In this document: one piece after another, positions 33,646-41,805 of the stretch | Numbering within the stretch: the stretch's first letter is position 1 | How the letters are laid out: every line of letters starts with the position of its first letter | Source of the DNA: Nitrospirota bacterium | GTDB lineage: Bacteria > Nitrospirota > Thermodesulfovibrionia > Thermodesulfovibrionales > UBA6898 | Direction of reading: 5' to 3' | Length of the DNA stretch: 42,935 bases | Assembly (NCBI GenBank): GCA_021811105.1 | Contig: JAJZPM010000030.1 | Coordinates: forward strand, 1-42,935 | Notes under the pieces: generated by a model | The model's database searches: none | The model's input: the letters and a program-made list of their open reading frames with translations, nothing else | Told to the model about the DNA's origin: nothing | Position numbers and translations under genes: made by a program

Positions 33646-34041
33646 AGGGGGCATCTGGGTTAGTTGGCAGGGCTTTGGCATTATTTTAGAACTATTTGAG
33701 AACGAAAAAAGAAAAGGGATTTGAAGGCGTTATAGAGCTTATTGAAACTCACGAGCGTCTAGACATTGGTACAACAGAACTTGATTAGCCGCTTGAGGAG
33801 AAAGGTGTTCGAAATGCTGTAACGCTCAATAACGTCTCTATACATGATGAGATCGATATATTCCTGAAGGGCCTTCATTTTTGGGCAACTCACCAGGAGC
33901 CGCACAAGAGCATCTATAGGCTCTATAGGCTCTTACGCAACGAAGGCAAGTCTTTAAATGGGGATCATTTGGGAGGGTCTCGCCTTCATGGGTATGATAG
34001 CAGATTGTTCATCTGACATGTTGAAGGGCGGATAATAATTC
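33646..34041. other. Gap with an interrupted reading frame
   Basis: Non-coding except for one long plus-strand frame (33702-34016) interrupted by a single TAG. No promoter or terminator is visible here; the promoter at 34042 starts directly after. The repeated GGCTCTATAGGCTC near 33920 is a local tandem duplication. Confidence 0.4.
33702..34016 (+). pseudogene. Unrecognised gene fragment with an internal TAG
   Basis: One plus-strand frame reads TKKEKGFEGVIELIETHERLD, IGTTELD, a TAG stop, PLEEKGVRNAVTLNNVSIHDE, IDIFLKGLHFWATHQEPHKS, then IYRLYRLLRNEGKSLNG and a stop at 34014. The start is not found and no domain is recognised. 105 codons with one stop suggest a pseudogene fragment. Confidence 0.35.
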
Positions 34042-34070
34042 TTGACATCCCACCAGAATAGGACTATAAA
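34042..34070 (+). promoter_or_regulatory. Sigma-70-type promoter for the structured RNA / ferredoxin leader
   Basis: TTGACA (34042-34047), exactly 17 bases, then TATAAA (34065-34070). Five of six bases of the -10 and all of the -35 match consensus, the best promoter in the window. Predicted start near 34077. Confidence 0.75.
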
Positions 34071-34077
34071 TTAATTG

Positions 34078-34222
34078 AAGACAGGCAGACGAAAGTGGTG
34101 GTTTTGCTCTTCTTACACCAGCACAGGTTAGGACTGAAAGCCTGAGAGGAACAGAATTCAGGCAAAGTGTCATAAGATGTTCAAACCGCTGGAACAAGGA
34201 GAAGCAAACACCACTTTTTTTT
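34078..34222 (+). ncRNA. Candidate structured RNA ending in an intrinsic terminator
   Basis: The predicted transcript forms a rod. Outer helix: 34092-34114 pairs with 34196-34217 (base AAAGTGGTG with CACCACTTT, then TTTGCT with one bulge, one wobble pair). A 3x3 loop follows, then CCAGC (34118-34122) with GCTGG (34188-34192), an internal bubble of about 15 and 24 nt, and an apical stem GCCTGA (34140-34145) with TCAGGC (34158-34163). Eight T residues follow the helix base (34215-34222), so the outer helix acts as a terminator. It is either a free ~145-nt small RNA (6S-like in general outline only) or a terminating leader regulating the ferredoxin, which begins 51 bp later. Confidence 0.55.
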
Positions 34223-34273
34223 CCCCTGTCCTCCTGGATCAAATGGAAATATTATTTGGGAAGGTGAAAGCAG

Positions 34274-34468
34274 ATGTTTATAGCCTTAGTGGATTGGGAC
34301 AAATGCACTGGGTGTGGGGACTGCATAAACGCCTGTCCAGTCAAGTGTTTTGAAATGTCAGACGGTAAGAGCTTGCCTTCCCGCTCTTCCTATTGCATCA
34401 ACTGTGGCACTTGCAAAGAGGTCTGTCCAGCCGATGCCATAATTATTAGCATCGGGTGGGGTGGCTAA
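34274..34468 (+). CDS. 2[4Fe-4S] ferredoxin
   Basis: 64 residues with two CxxCxxCxxxCP motifs: CTGCGDCINACP (about residues 11-22) and CINCGTCKEVCP (about 41-52), followed by ADAIIISIGWGG. Between them lies a basic turn (KCFEMSDGKSLPSRSSY). Such small ferredoxins carry two low-potential clusters and donate electrons to anaerobic oxidoreductases. AAGGTGA is ~6 nt before the ATG. The immediate upstream structured RNA and terminator suggest it may be regulated by transcription read-through. Confidence 0.93.
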   Translation: MFIALVDWDKCTGCGDCINACPVKCFEMSDGKSLPSRSSYCINCGTCKEVCPADAIIISIGWGG

Positions 34469-34590
34469 GCGAATGCACTATCTTTCCATAGCCCAAGCAA
34501 GAAACCATCCCCGATAGCTTCCGGCCTTCGCGCTTGTCATCAGAAGTCAGTAGACTTACCTGTGAAGTCAAAAATTGGATTGACATTTAA

Positions 34591-34618
34591 GTCGTCATTT
34601 GTCATGATATATGACGAC
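34591..34618. promoter_or_regulatory. Palindrome over the AAA/DUF4143 start
   Basis: GTCGTCAT (34591-34598) and ATGACGAC (34611-34618) are a perfect 8-bp inverted repeat, and the second arm contains the start codon. A TTGACA box lies at 34579-34584 with a weak CATGAT 17 bp later, overlapped by the palindrome. It could be an autoregulatory operator, or an mRNA hairpin hiding the start codon. No ribosome-binding site is seen. Confidence 0.45.
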
Positions 34619-35780
34619 TATGGCGGCAAAACATACTTCTGAGCCTCGCTGGATTTCTCGATCTGTTGACCTTCCCAGTCTACTTGAGAAGCGGGCACAT
34701 TTTTTGCTAGGGCCGCGGCAGACGGGTAAGACGTCTCTAATCAGGCATACATTAAAGGAAGCTCGCACTTATGATCTTCTTGACACATCCGTCTATCTTG
34801 CCCTCAGTCAAAATCCCGGTCGCATTGCACAGGAACTAGGGCCTCGGGACCGTATTGTAGTCATTGACGAGGTTCAGCGGATCCCGGAACTTCTGAACGA
34901 GGTCCACCGGCTCATCGAAACCAAGGGCGTAAGGTTTCTCCTGACGGGGTCCAGCGCCAGGAAACTAAGGCGCGGTGGTGTCAACCTGCTCGGCGGGCGT
35001 GCCCGTACCAAATACCTGCATCCCCTCACATACAAAGAGCTCGGCGGCGTATTCAATCTCAGCTCCGCGATCGAACGCGGTTTGTTGCCTTCCATCTATT
35101 TCTCGGACGATCCGCAGGAGGACCTGAAGGCTTACGCAGGCCTCTATCTGCAACAGGAGATCGTAGCTGAGGGGGCGACACGCAACGTGCCCGCCTTCAG
35201 CCGCTTTCTCAAGGTCGCGGCGCTTTGTAACGGAACCATTGTAAACTTTACAAACGTCTCGAATGACGCGCAGGTTGCGCGGACGACCGTGTATGAGTAT
35301 TTCGACATCCTAAAAGACACCCTGGTGCTCTATGAACTGCCGCCATGGAGAAAAACGACCAGGCGCAAACCCCTCGCTTCGTCAAAATACTACTTCTTTG
35401 ACGTGGGCGTTGTCTCTGTGCTCCAGGGAAGGAGGTTCCGTGCCGGCACCCCCGAGTTTGGAGAAGCCTTTGAGACCTACATCATGCATGAACTCAAAAG
35501 CTACAGCGATTACGTATCAGGCGAACCACTGAGCTTCTGGCGGTCGACATCGGGATTTGAGGTTGATTTTATCATCGGGGATCACACGGCAGTGGAAATC
35601 AAGGCAAAAGACAACGTATCCATACAGGATCTCAAGTCCCTGCGCGCCCTGGCGGAGGAAAAGAAACTGAAACACTACCTGTGCGTGAGCCTTGAGATTC
35701 GCCCCAGAAAAGTCGAGGGCATATTGATTCTGCCCTGGCGGGAGTTCCTCGAGAGGCTCTGGAGCGGTGAGTTCCGCTAA
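34611..35780 (+). CDS. AAA-type ATPase with DUF4143 C-terminal domain
   Basis: 389 residues. Walker A GPRQTGKTSL (residues 34-43) and Walker B IVVIDEVQR (about 82-90) belong to the AAA_14 ATPase; LLTGSSARKL is sensor 1. The C-terminal ~180 residues (FETYIMHELKSYSDYVSGEPLSFWRSTSGFEVDFIIGDHTAVEIKAK) are DUF4143, a nuclease-like fold with D/E...E-x-K residues. Such proteins are common orphan genes in genomic islands and are suspected of toxin or defence roles, not proven. ATG 34611 overlaps a palindrome; ATG 34620 is an alternative. Located immediately before the tRNA cluster. Confidence 0.88.
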   Translation: MTTMAAKHTSEPRWISRSVDLPSLLEKRAHFLLGPRQTGKTSLIRHTLKEARTYDLLDTSVYLALSQNPGRIAQELGPRDRIVVIDEVQRIPELLNEVHRLIETKGVRFLLTGSSARKLRRGGVNLLGGRARTKYLHPLTYKELGGVFNLSSAIERGLLPSIYFSDDPQEDLKAYAGLYLQQEIVAEGATRNVPAFSRFLKVAALCNGTIVNFTNVSNDAQVARTTVYEYFDILKDTLVLYELPPWRKTTRRKPLASSKYYFFDVGVVSVLQGRRFRAGTPEFGEAFETYIMHELKSYSDYVSGEPLSFWRSTSGFEVDFIIGDHTAVEIKAKDNVSIQDLKSLRALAEEKKLKHYLCVSLEIRPRKVEGILILPWREFLERLWSGEFR

Positions 35781-35936
35781 AATAAATTACCGGCACGTGC
35801 CGCCCCGCCAATGATCTTCCCGTCTTGATGGCCGCCGAAAAAGCGGAAGCTCTCGCCTTGTGTAGAAAAAAAGTAGTCTTGTAGGGGGAATAAGAATACG
35901 CCTCGAGCTGGATCCTCGAAGCAGCAGATATTAGGA

Positions 35937-35980
35937 AAGGAAAGAGGAGTCATTGAGCAAATCCAATAACTCCTTTCCTT
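35937..35980 (-). terminator. Possible terminator of the tRNA cluster
   Basis: Imperfect stem: AAGGAAAG...GGAGT (35937-35950) with ACTCCTTTCCTT (35969-35980), loop about 18 nt. It lies just 3' of the minus-strand tRNA-Lys gene, but the T tract is poor, so it may instead be a processing hairpin. Confidence 0.35.
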
Positions 35981-35996
35981 ATAAACAAGAAAATTC

Positions 35997-36072
<76 letters not shown>

Positions 36073-36203
36073 ATGAAAGACAGAAATCAGTGAAAAGTGA
36101 ACAGTGAATAGTTAAACAAAATTCACTGCATTAAATCAACCGTTTTTAGCGGTCCACCTGAACAAAACGACAATCGTCGCTGCTTTCCCGCCGCAAATAA
36201 GGG

Positions 36204-36279
36204 TGGCGCGCCAGAGAGGAGTCGAACCTCCGACACCCAGCTCCGGAGGCTGGTGCTCTATCCACTGAGCTACTGGCGC
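36204..36279 (-). tRNA. tRNA-Arg (anticodon CCG)
   Basis: Minus strand: acceptor GCGCCAG, D-arm GCTCAGTGGATAGAGC, anticodon stem CCAGC/GCTGG with loop CTCCGGA (anticodon CCG), T-loop TTCGACT, 3' CTGGCGC-G-CCA. CCA encoded. Confidence 0.95.
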
Positions 36280-36414
36280 ACAAAAAGAGTTCTAAGTTCA
36301 AAGTTATCAGGTTAAAACCTAAAAACAAGACCGGTAAACCTGACTTGCTTCCGACCCAAGTCCCGCTCTTGACTCTCCGACTCACAACTCAACATTTACC
36401 AAGCAAATTTTTGT

Positions 36415-36491
36415 TGGGGTGGGCGAGGGGATTCGAACCCCCAACACCTGGAGCCACAGTCCAGTGCTCTAACCGTTGAACTACGCCCACC
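36415..36491 (-). tRNA. tRNA-His (anticodon GTG)
   Basis: Minus strand: acceptor GTGGGCG with encoded G-1 opposite C73, anticodon stem CTGGA/TCCAG, loop CTGTGGC (anticodon GTG), T-loop TTCGAAT, encoded CCA. The extra G at -1 is the His identity element. Confidence 0.95.
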
Positions 36492-36628
36492 ATTGACTAC
36501 GGTTATCAGTAAAAAGCGAATAGTGAATAGTAAAACAAAAAACCCGCCCGAATCAACAATTCGTCTTCAACACCTGATCATCAGTCACTCATCACTCTTC
36601 ACTGATTACTCCGATCCGGAGGATCGGT

Positions 36629-36674
36629 TGGCGCGCCTGAAGGGATTCGAACCTACGGCCTACTGCTTAGAAGT
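36629..36674 (-). other. 3' fragment of tRNA-Arg (TCT-like): likely integration-site remnant
   Basis: The minus strand reads ACTTCTAAGCAGTAGGCCGT followed by AGGTTCGAATCCCTTCAGG and CGCGCCA: the anticodon loop (TCT), variable loop, T-loop and 3' CCA of a tRNA-Arg, with no 5' half. T-stem bases no longer pair (GTAGG against CCCTT). Tyrosine-recombinase elements recombine in the 3' half of tRNA genes and leave such partial copies at one edge. The element would extend rightward from here and contain the recombinase at 41806-42660; the opposite edge is not in the window. Confidence 0.6.
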
Positions 36675-36815
36675 TAAAGGGGCAAATACGTTTTCCTTTA
36701 ATTTCAGCGAGTTGTTCAGTGGCTAGAGGGTATCCAACAGGCTAAATTGGATGTATTTTACACAAATCCACCATCAAAAGTCACCACCAGACTCAGTAGA
36801 AGACGTAAGCTTCTT

Positions 36816-36843
36816 AAGCCCTCTTATTCAGGAGGGCTTTTTT
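36816..36843 (+). terminator. Rho-independent terminator
   Basis: AAGCCCTC (36816-36823), loop TTATTCAG, GAGGGCTT (36832-36839), with a run of six Ts (36838-36843). It terminates something on the plus strand upstream, but no gene is recognised between the tRNA fragment and here. Confidence 0.8.
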
Positions 36844-36983
36844 CTTGGCTTCTTCCTTGTTAACCGCACTAGGGCATTTTTCCACAATCACAAGGTTGCC
36901 ACCGGGAAGAAGCATCGTCGGGGATGCCAACCGAGTGAGATGTACCCCTCCTACTTAACACTTTCGGAAGTGAGAGCCGATGT

Positions 36984-37199
36984 TCATCTCCCTACAAGCC
37001 GCAACGAGACCTTAACTAATAAAGTGGCCTCTTTCTTTTGAAAACCGGCAAGCAGGCTGCCTTTTATCGATGAGTGACGCGTTTTAAGCTCGATGGAACT
37101 TGCAGTTATTCGCTCAGCCACATCGCTCTGTCTAAGACCCCTTAGCCTCCTCTGTCTTCTAAGGCAGTTATTTAGATTTTCGCTTCGATTGGGTTTCAT
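36984..37199 (-). pseudogene. XRE-type helix-turn-helix regulator, truncated
   Basis: 71 codons. The first half (ENLNNCLRRQRRLRGLRQSDVAERI) has the pattern of the first helices of XRE regulators (xLRKxRxxxGLxQxDVAExI). The rest (TASSIELKTRHSS...) does not continue the fold, so the second part of the domain is lost by frameshift or deletion. No useful ribosome site. Confidence 0.35.
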
Positions 37200-37612
37200 T
37201 AACTTGGAAAGTATTTCTGACTTCAGAATAGAACAATGAAGGGTTTAATAAAGAGGCGTAAATTTGCCTGTGGATGGATTCGAGATAGTAGAGATAATTC
37301 CAGAGTATATGGAAGATCCGGAAAGCCTGAATTATGGGGTGCTTATAAAATGGTCTAATCCACTCTATAAGGTTACCATGGCACTTCCATTTTTAAAGCC
37401 CTTTATAATATCCGCGGGAAAGGTGTTATTTTTCCGGATACCTCAGCACATCTGAAGCTTCCATAGCGCTCCCCTTGCGTCACATACCTGCCCAATTTTT
37501 CCCCAAAGCGCCCTAACCCGTAAATACACATACTTGTCGATTTGGCTGTAATCTTTCGTAGCAGTTGAAATAGCCCTCACTTGTGCCATAATTAGAGCCA
37601 TGGGGATAAATA

Positions 37613-40054
37613 ATGAAAAATAAGCCGGTTTCGGGTCACATGACAGTAGCTCTAAAACTCCTTGCCGCCATAGCCTGCTCGGAGTTACTCATCATGATAA
37701 CATTCACGCTGATGCGGATCGATAGACGGCTATCCCCGTTCATTGTCGACTTCGCAGATACCTTCATATTGAGCATTCTGGCATCGGTGATGATTTTTTA
37801 CTGGGTTATCAGACCTATGAAGACAGTGGAAGAGTTCAAGAAGGTCGAGAATGAGCTGAGAGAATCGGAGTTAAAGTTTAAGAGGTTTTTTGAGACATCG
37901 AAGGACGGCATTGCACTCTTAGACTCCGCCACAGGCAGGGTCCTGGATGTGAACCCTTCCTTAATAGGCCTGCTGGGCTACGGCGAAAACGAATATTTGG
38001 GGAAGCCGCTTTGGGAAGCAGGCCCTTTCAAGGGCGTTGCAGCCGGTAAAACGGCCTTTACAGAATTGCAAACAAAGAACTACCTTCGATACGAAGATCT
38101 GCCGCTTGAAACTCTTGACGGAAGAGAGATCTTTGTCGATTTTATCAGCAATTCCTATCAGGTTGACCATACAAAAGTAATCCAATACAATCTCCGCGAC
38201 ACTACGGATCGCAAAAAGGCACTGGACGAAGTCTCGGATCGAACTCATCAAACGGCTCTAGGTGCAGAGATCGGAACAGTGCTTGTCCAGAGCAAGGACC
38301 TGCGAAACATGCTGCAGCTCTGTACGGAGGCCATCGTCAAACATCTCGACGCGGCATTTGCGAGGATCTGGACCTTCAACGAAAAAGAGAACATATTGGA
38401 GTTGCAGGCCAGCGCCGGAATGTACACGCGTATCGACGGGACACACAGTCGCATGGAGGTCGGAAAGTACAAGATTGGTATCATCGCCCAAGAGAAAAAG
38501 TCTCACTTGACCAATTCCGTAATCGACGATCCCCAGGTCGGAGATCCGGAATGGGCCAAACGGGAAGGAATGGTCGCGTTTGCCGGATATCCTCTTGTCG
38601 TAGCCGACAAACTGGTTGGCGTAATGGCTATGTTTTCGAAGAAGCCGCTGAAGGAAACCGGTTTGACCTCACTGGCATCTGTTTCAGATGAGATCGCATT
38701 GGGAATAGAGCACAAACAAAAAGAATCCCGAGTGTATTTTCTGGCCTACTACGATAGCCTTACAGATCTACCCAACCGTAATTTCTTTAAAGAGCTTTTA
38801 AAGAGAACTATTGAACATGCCAGCCGCTACAAAAAAATCTTCTGGATCGCCTTGCTTGACCTGGATAATTTCAAGCGAATCAATGATACGCTCGGACACG
38901 AAGCAGGCGATCAGCTTTTACGCTCCGTCTCATCAAGGTTATTGAAATCCATAAGGAGCAGCGACTACGCAGCGCGCATGTCTGAAGAACTAGTGGAGGA
39001 CGTCGCCCGTCTTGGCGGCGATGAGTTTATGATATTACTACATGAACTTATGGATATCAAGGACGCAGGGCGGATAATTCGTCGCATTCAGAAAGACTTG
39101 TCAGAACCCTACGATTTGGCGGGACGCGAAGTATTCATAACTGTCAGCACAGGCATTTCAGCATATCCGGACGACGGCAAGAATGTTGACGATCTCTTCA
39201 AGAACGTCGATACGGCACTGTATCACGCTAAAAACCAGGGCAAAAATAACTATCAGTTCTATTCAAAAGCCATGAATATAGCAGCCCTCGAGGCCCTGAC
39301 AATGGAAAACAATCTTCATAGGGCATTGGAACGGAATGAGCTTCTGCTTTACTATCAGCCGAAGATGGATCTTGTATCAAGGAAGGTCACAGGAATGGAA
39401 GCGTTGGTACGCTGGAAACACCCGGAGTCAGGGCTAATATCGCCCTCACAATTCATTCCCTTAGCTGAAGCCAGCGGTCTTATCATGCCCATCGGCAAAT
39501 TTGTGCTGCGTAGCGCCTGCGCGCAAAACAAGATGTGGCAGGAGGCCGGCTTTAGGGCGGTAAGCGTTGCGGTAAACCTGTCGACCCGCCAGTTCGATCA
39601 GAAAAATCTGGCAGAAGGACTGCGCAAAGACTTGGATGAGGTGGGACTAAGCGCCCAATACTTGGAACTGGAAATTACCGAGAGCGCGATCATGCAGAAC
39701 GCGGAAGCGGCTATCCGGACCTTACATGAATTGAAGGCAGCGGGCATTCAAATTACTCTCGACGATTTCGGTACGGGCTATTCATCCTTAAATTACCTGA
39801 GACGCCTACCGCTGGATGCCATGAAAATCGATATGTCATTTGTTAAGAATATTCCGACCAGTCCAAGCGACGCAGTGCTAGTCAAGACAATCATAGCCAT
39901 GGCGCATAATCTGGATTTGAAGGTTATTGCTGAGGGTGTCGAAAATGAACAACAGCTGGCATTCCTGCTGGATCACGGGTGTGACGAAATGCAGGGATAC
40001 CTATTTAGTCGTCCTGTGCCCGCAGAAGAGTTTCCGGCATTCTTGAAGGCCTAG
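37613..40054 (+). CDS. Membrane PAS-GAF-GGDEF-EAL cyclic-di-GMP enzyme
   Basis: 813 residues. Two N-terminal helices (about 11-32 and 44-66), PAS domain (about 87-210; DGIALLDSATGRVLDVNPS), GAF domain (about 215-372), GGDEF domain with the intact RLGGDEF (GGDEF at 468-472) and EAL domain (YYQPKMDL...EALVRWKHPESG, EITES, DDFGTGYSSL, AEGVEN). Both catalytic motifs appear complete, so synthesis and hydrolysis of c-di-GMP are both possible; many such proteins use one activity. A 12-residue insert (YAARMSEELVED) sits just before GGDEF. There is no strong ribosome site, only GGGGATAA. It stands alone within the acquired-looking region and is likely to influence motility or biofilm. Confidence 0.93.
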   Translation: MKNKPVSGHMTVALKLLAAIACSELLIMITFTLMRIDRRLSPFIVDFADTFILSILASVMIFYWVIRPMKTVEEFKKVENELRESELKFKRFFETSKDGIALLDSATGRVLDVNPSLIGLLGYGENEYLGKPLWEAGPFKGVAAGKTAFTELQTKNYLRYEDLPLETLDGREIFVDFISNSYQVDHTKVIQYNLRDTTDRKKALDEVSDRTHQTALGAEIGTVLVQSKDLRNMLQLCTEAIVKHLDAAFARIWTFNEKENILELQASAGMYTRIDGTHSRMEVGKYKIGIIAQEKKSHLTNSVIDDPQVGDPEWAKREGMVAFAGYPLVVADKLVGVMAMFSKKPLKETGLTSLASVSDEIALGIEHKQKESRVYFLAYYDSLTDLPNRNFFKELLKRTIEHASRYKKIFWIALLDLDNFKRINDTLGHEAGDQLLRSVSSRLLKSIRSSDYAARMSEELVEDVARLGGDEFMILLHELMDIKDAGRIIRRIQKDLSEPYDLAGREVFITVSTGISAYPDDGKNVDDLFKNVDTALYHAKNQGKNNYQFYSKAMNIAALEALTMENNLHRALERNELLLYYQPKMDLVSRKVTGMEALVRWKHPESGLISPSQFIPLAEASGLIMPIGKFVLRSACAQNKMWQEAGFRAVSVAVNLSTRQFDQKNLAEGLRKDLDEVGLSAQYLELEITESAIMQNAEAAIRTLHELKAAGIQITLDDFGTGYSSLNYLRRLPLDAMKIDMSFVKNIPTSPSDAVLVKTIIAMAHNLDLKVIAEGVENEQQLAFLLDHGCDEMQGYLFSRPVPAEEFPAFLKA

Positions 40055-40260
40055 TTTCATTTGGAACTTGTACTTTCTTTAAAGTCCTTTTCATATAAAC
40101 TTTTAACTGCGGCGCTACTCCCTCCCGCCAGCCGAGGTACTGCATTCTTTGTGGCCCAAGCATATGCAACTTTTTTATTTCTCTGGCTCTTGGAGAAAAA
40201 AATAATCCTCCAAACTGACGCATGAAGCTTTCAGCAGAATCTGCGTTTATCTCACCATTG

Positions 40261-40545
40261 AGAGACTACCATTTCTGCTCTTGCTTTATCACGCCTTTCA
40301 ATATTCATGCTGGTAATAATTTATACCTCGGCCCTATTTAATTCAACAATATCTTCGCCACCAATATCGCACTGCCCGATTTTATCAATAATTCTCGTCA
40401 TTATGGCTTGTACTCACGATTTGGGTTGTTCAGTTCCATCTTCGTTATTCTCTTTTCCGGCTACGCCATAGTTAAACATCATCTGCTCAACCTGAAAGTC
40501 ATTGCGACCGAATTGCTATCTCCGGGCATTTTGGTTTTTGCCTGA
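40261..40545 (+). pseudogene. Decayed membrane region of the adjacent histidine kinase
   Basis: In the same frame as the kinase at 40546 this stretch encodes FGLFSSIFVILFSGYAIVKHHL and LNLKVIATELLSPGILVFA, the typical end of a 7-TM sensor found before such kinases (usually SLIFVSFISYAILKHRLLDIRVVATEML). A TGA at 40543-40545 separates it from the kinase, where relatives have an aromatic residue, and a TAA interrupts near 40339. Further upstream no conserved helices remain clear. Confidence 0.6.
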
Positions 40546-41466
40546 TTGCAAACACTGAAGTCAGAAAACCTTACGGACTTGGTCAGCAATGGAGTAGTAT
40601 TTGTCATTCTTCTGACATTCGTGATCTTGCTGGCTCGCAGCGTAGAGCGCGAGGTAAAGCGCAAGGAAGATCTTCAGCTTTTGTCTGACCGGCTGGCAGT
40701 GACCAACGACAGACTGCGGGAACTCGACCAGGCCCGAGCCGAATTTATGTCCATGGCCTCCCATCAGCTCCAGACGCCACTTACTGCCATCAGAGGATTT
40801 GCATCGCTTCTTCTGGAAAAGTCCGGTGGAGATCTGACGCCTAACCAGGAAGATATGATTCAGAAGATCTCTGTAAGCAGCGAACGAATGGTCCAGCTCG
40901 TGGAAGAATATCTCAACCTCTCAAGGATCGAATCCGGAAAAATGGAATACAAGTTAGAGAAATGGCAAACGGAGGATATCTGTCAAGAAGTGGTGGACGC
41001 GCTAGCATTGAAAGCCAAGAAGAAAAACCTATCTCTCACTTTCCATAGACCGAGCGAGCCACTCCCCGAGGCCATGATCGATGGGCCAAAGGTGCGGGAA
41101 GTCATATCCAACCTGGTTGACAACGCGATCAAATACACTCCTGAAGGCGACGTAACATTAGACATTCTACGGAGGCGGCGAGAAGCAAGTGAAACATCGG
41201 ACTGGATAAGAGTAATTGTGAGCGACACTGGTCTGGGTATTTCCGAAACAGAGCTTCCTCATCTATTTGCCAAGTTTGGCCGCGGGACAAACAAAGAAAG
41301 GCTTAAAATCAAGGGAACCGGGCTCGGGCTTTATATCGGGAAAGTGATGATCGAGAACAATGGCGGAAAGATTTGGGCGGAATCGGACGGAGAAGACAAG
41401 GGAGCTCGTTTTATTATCGAAATACCGTCGGGGCAACGGAACCCGTCTCCACAAAAACGACAATAG
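40546..41466 (+). CDS. Histidine kinase (HisKA-HATPase), N-terminus lost
   Basis: 306 residues from TTG 40546, right after the TGA that breaks the longer gene. One hydrophobic helix (GVVFVILLTFVILLA) and a coiled linker (EREVKRKEDLQLLSDRLAVTNDRLRELDQ) lead to HisKA (MASHQLQTPLTAIRG, phospho-His 73), then HATPase with NLVDNAIKYTPEGD, DTGLGISE and GTGLGLYIGK. All catalytic motifs are intact. No ribosome site fits the TTG, so expression is doubtful; read-through of the TGA could restore a full sensor. It may still act as a cytosolic kinase. The partner regulator is not adjacent. Confidence 0.8.
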   Translation: MQTLKSENLTDLVSNGVVFVILLTFVILLARSVEREVKRKEDLQLLSDRLAVTNDRLRELDQARAEFMSMASHQLQTPLTAIRGFASLLLEKSGGDLTPNQEDMIQKISVSSERMVQLVEEYLNLSRIESGKMEYKLEKWQTEDICQEVVDALALKAKKKNLSLTFHRPSEPLPEAMIDGPKVREVISNLVDNAIKYTPEGDVTLDILRRRREASETSDWIRVIVSDTGLGISETELPHLFAKFGRGTNKERLKIKGTGLGLYIGKVMIENNGGKIWAESDGEDKGARFIIEIPSGQRNPSPQKRQ

Positions 41467-41805
41467 CGCGCAGGAAGCTCGACTGCCCGCAAAGACATTA
41501 CGTCTGTCGTGTATTACGCCAGCGCAGGCATAGCGACTTCTTTCGTTCCTTCGGAAGCCGACAAACGCTTTTCCAGACCATTTCGCTCAATGCTTCCGAT
41601 TGCCTTTTCATGCTTATTCAAGCATTGCGGCTATGACACTTTTTTACATCTGCGGGCATTCTCCCGGCGAAAGACCGCTTCCCGCCGGCTGGATATTCGC
41701 GCGGCGCCGCGCATAAGCCCCTCGAAATTGCTCTCCGGCGAAAGTTTGACCTCCTTTATTTCTTCGGTTTGTCCTTTACCATATAGATGCCTCACAAATC
41801 TGCCT
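41467..41805. other. 339-bp gap before the recombinase
   Basis: No gene recognised. The recombinase frame is open through it, but the translation is low in conserved features. No terminator or clear promoter was found. Confidence 0.4.

Larger units (their letters stand above)
36675..37612. other. AT-rich gap at the edge of a probable integrated element
   Basis: Contains the terminator at 36816 and an XRE-like remnant at 36984-37199. A 63-codon plus frame (37264-37455) has no ribosome site or recognised domain. The lower GC and absence of clear genes fit acquired DNA. Confidence 0.4.

Noticed and set aside
34078-34222. 6S RNA assignment for the structured RNA
   Set aside because: Bubble-in-rod outline fits, but length is short and the outer stem is a terminator; identity not claimed.
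34591-34618. CRISPR or toxin-antitoxin locus around the DUF4143 gene
   Set aside because: No repeats in array form and no paired small gene next to it.
36751-37041. 96-codon plus frame across the terminator
   Set aside because: It runs through a strong terminator hairpin and has no domain.
37264-37455. 63-codon plus frame before the GGDEF-EAL gene
   Set aside because: TTG start, no ribosome site and no recognised pattern; possible but unsupported.
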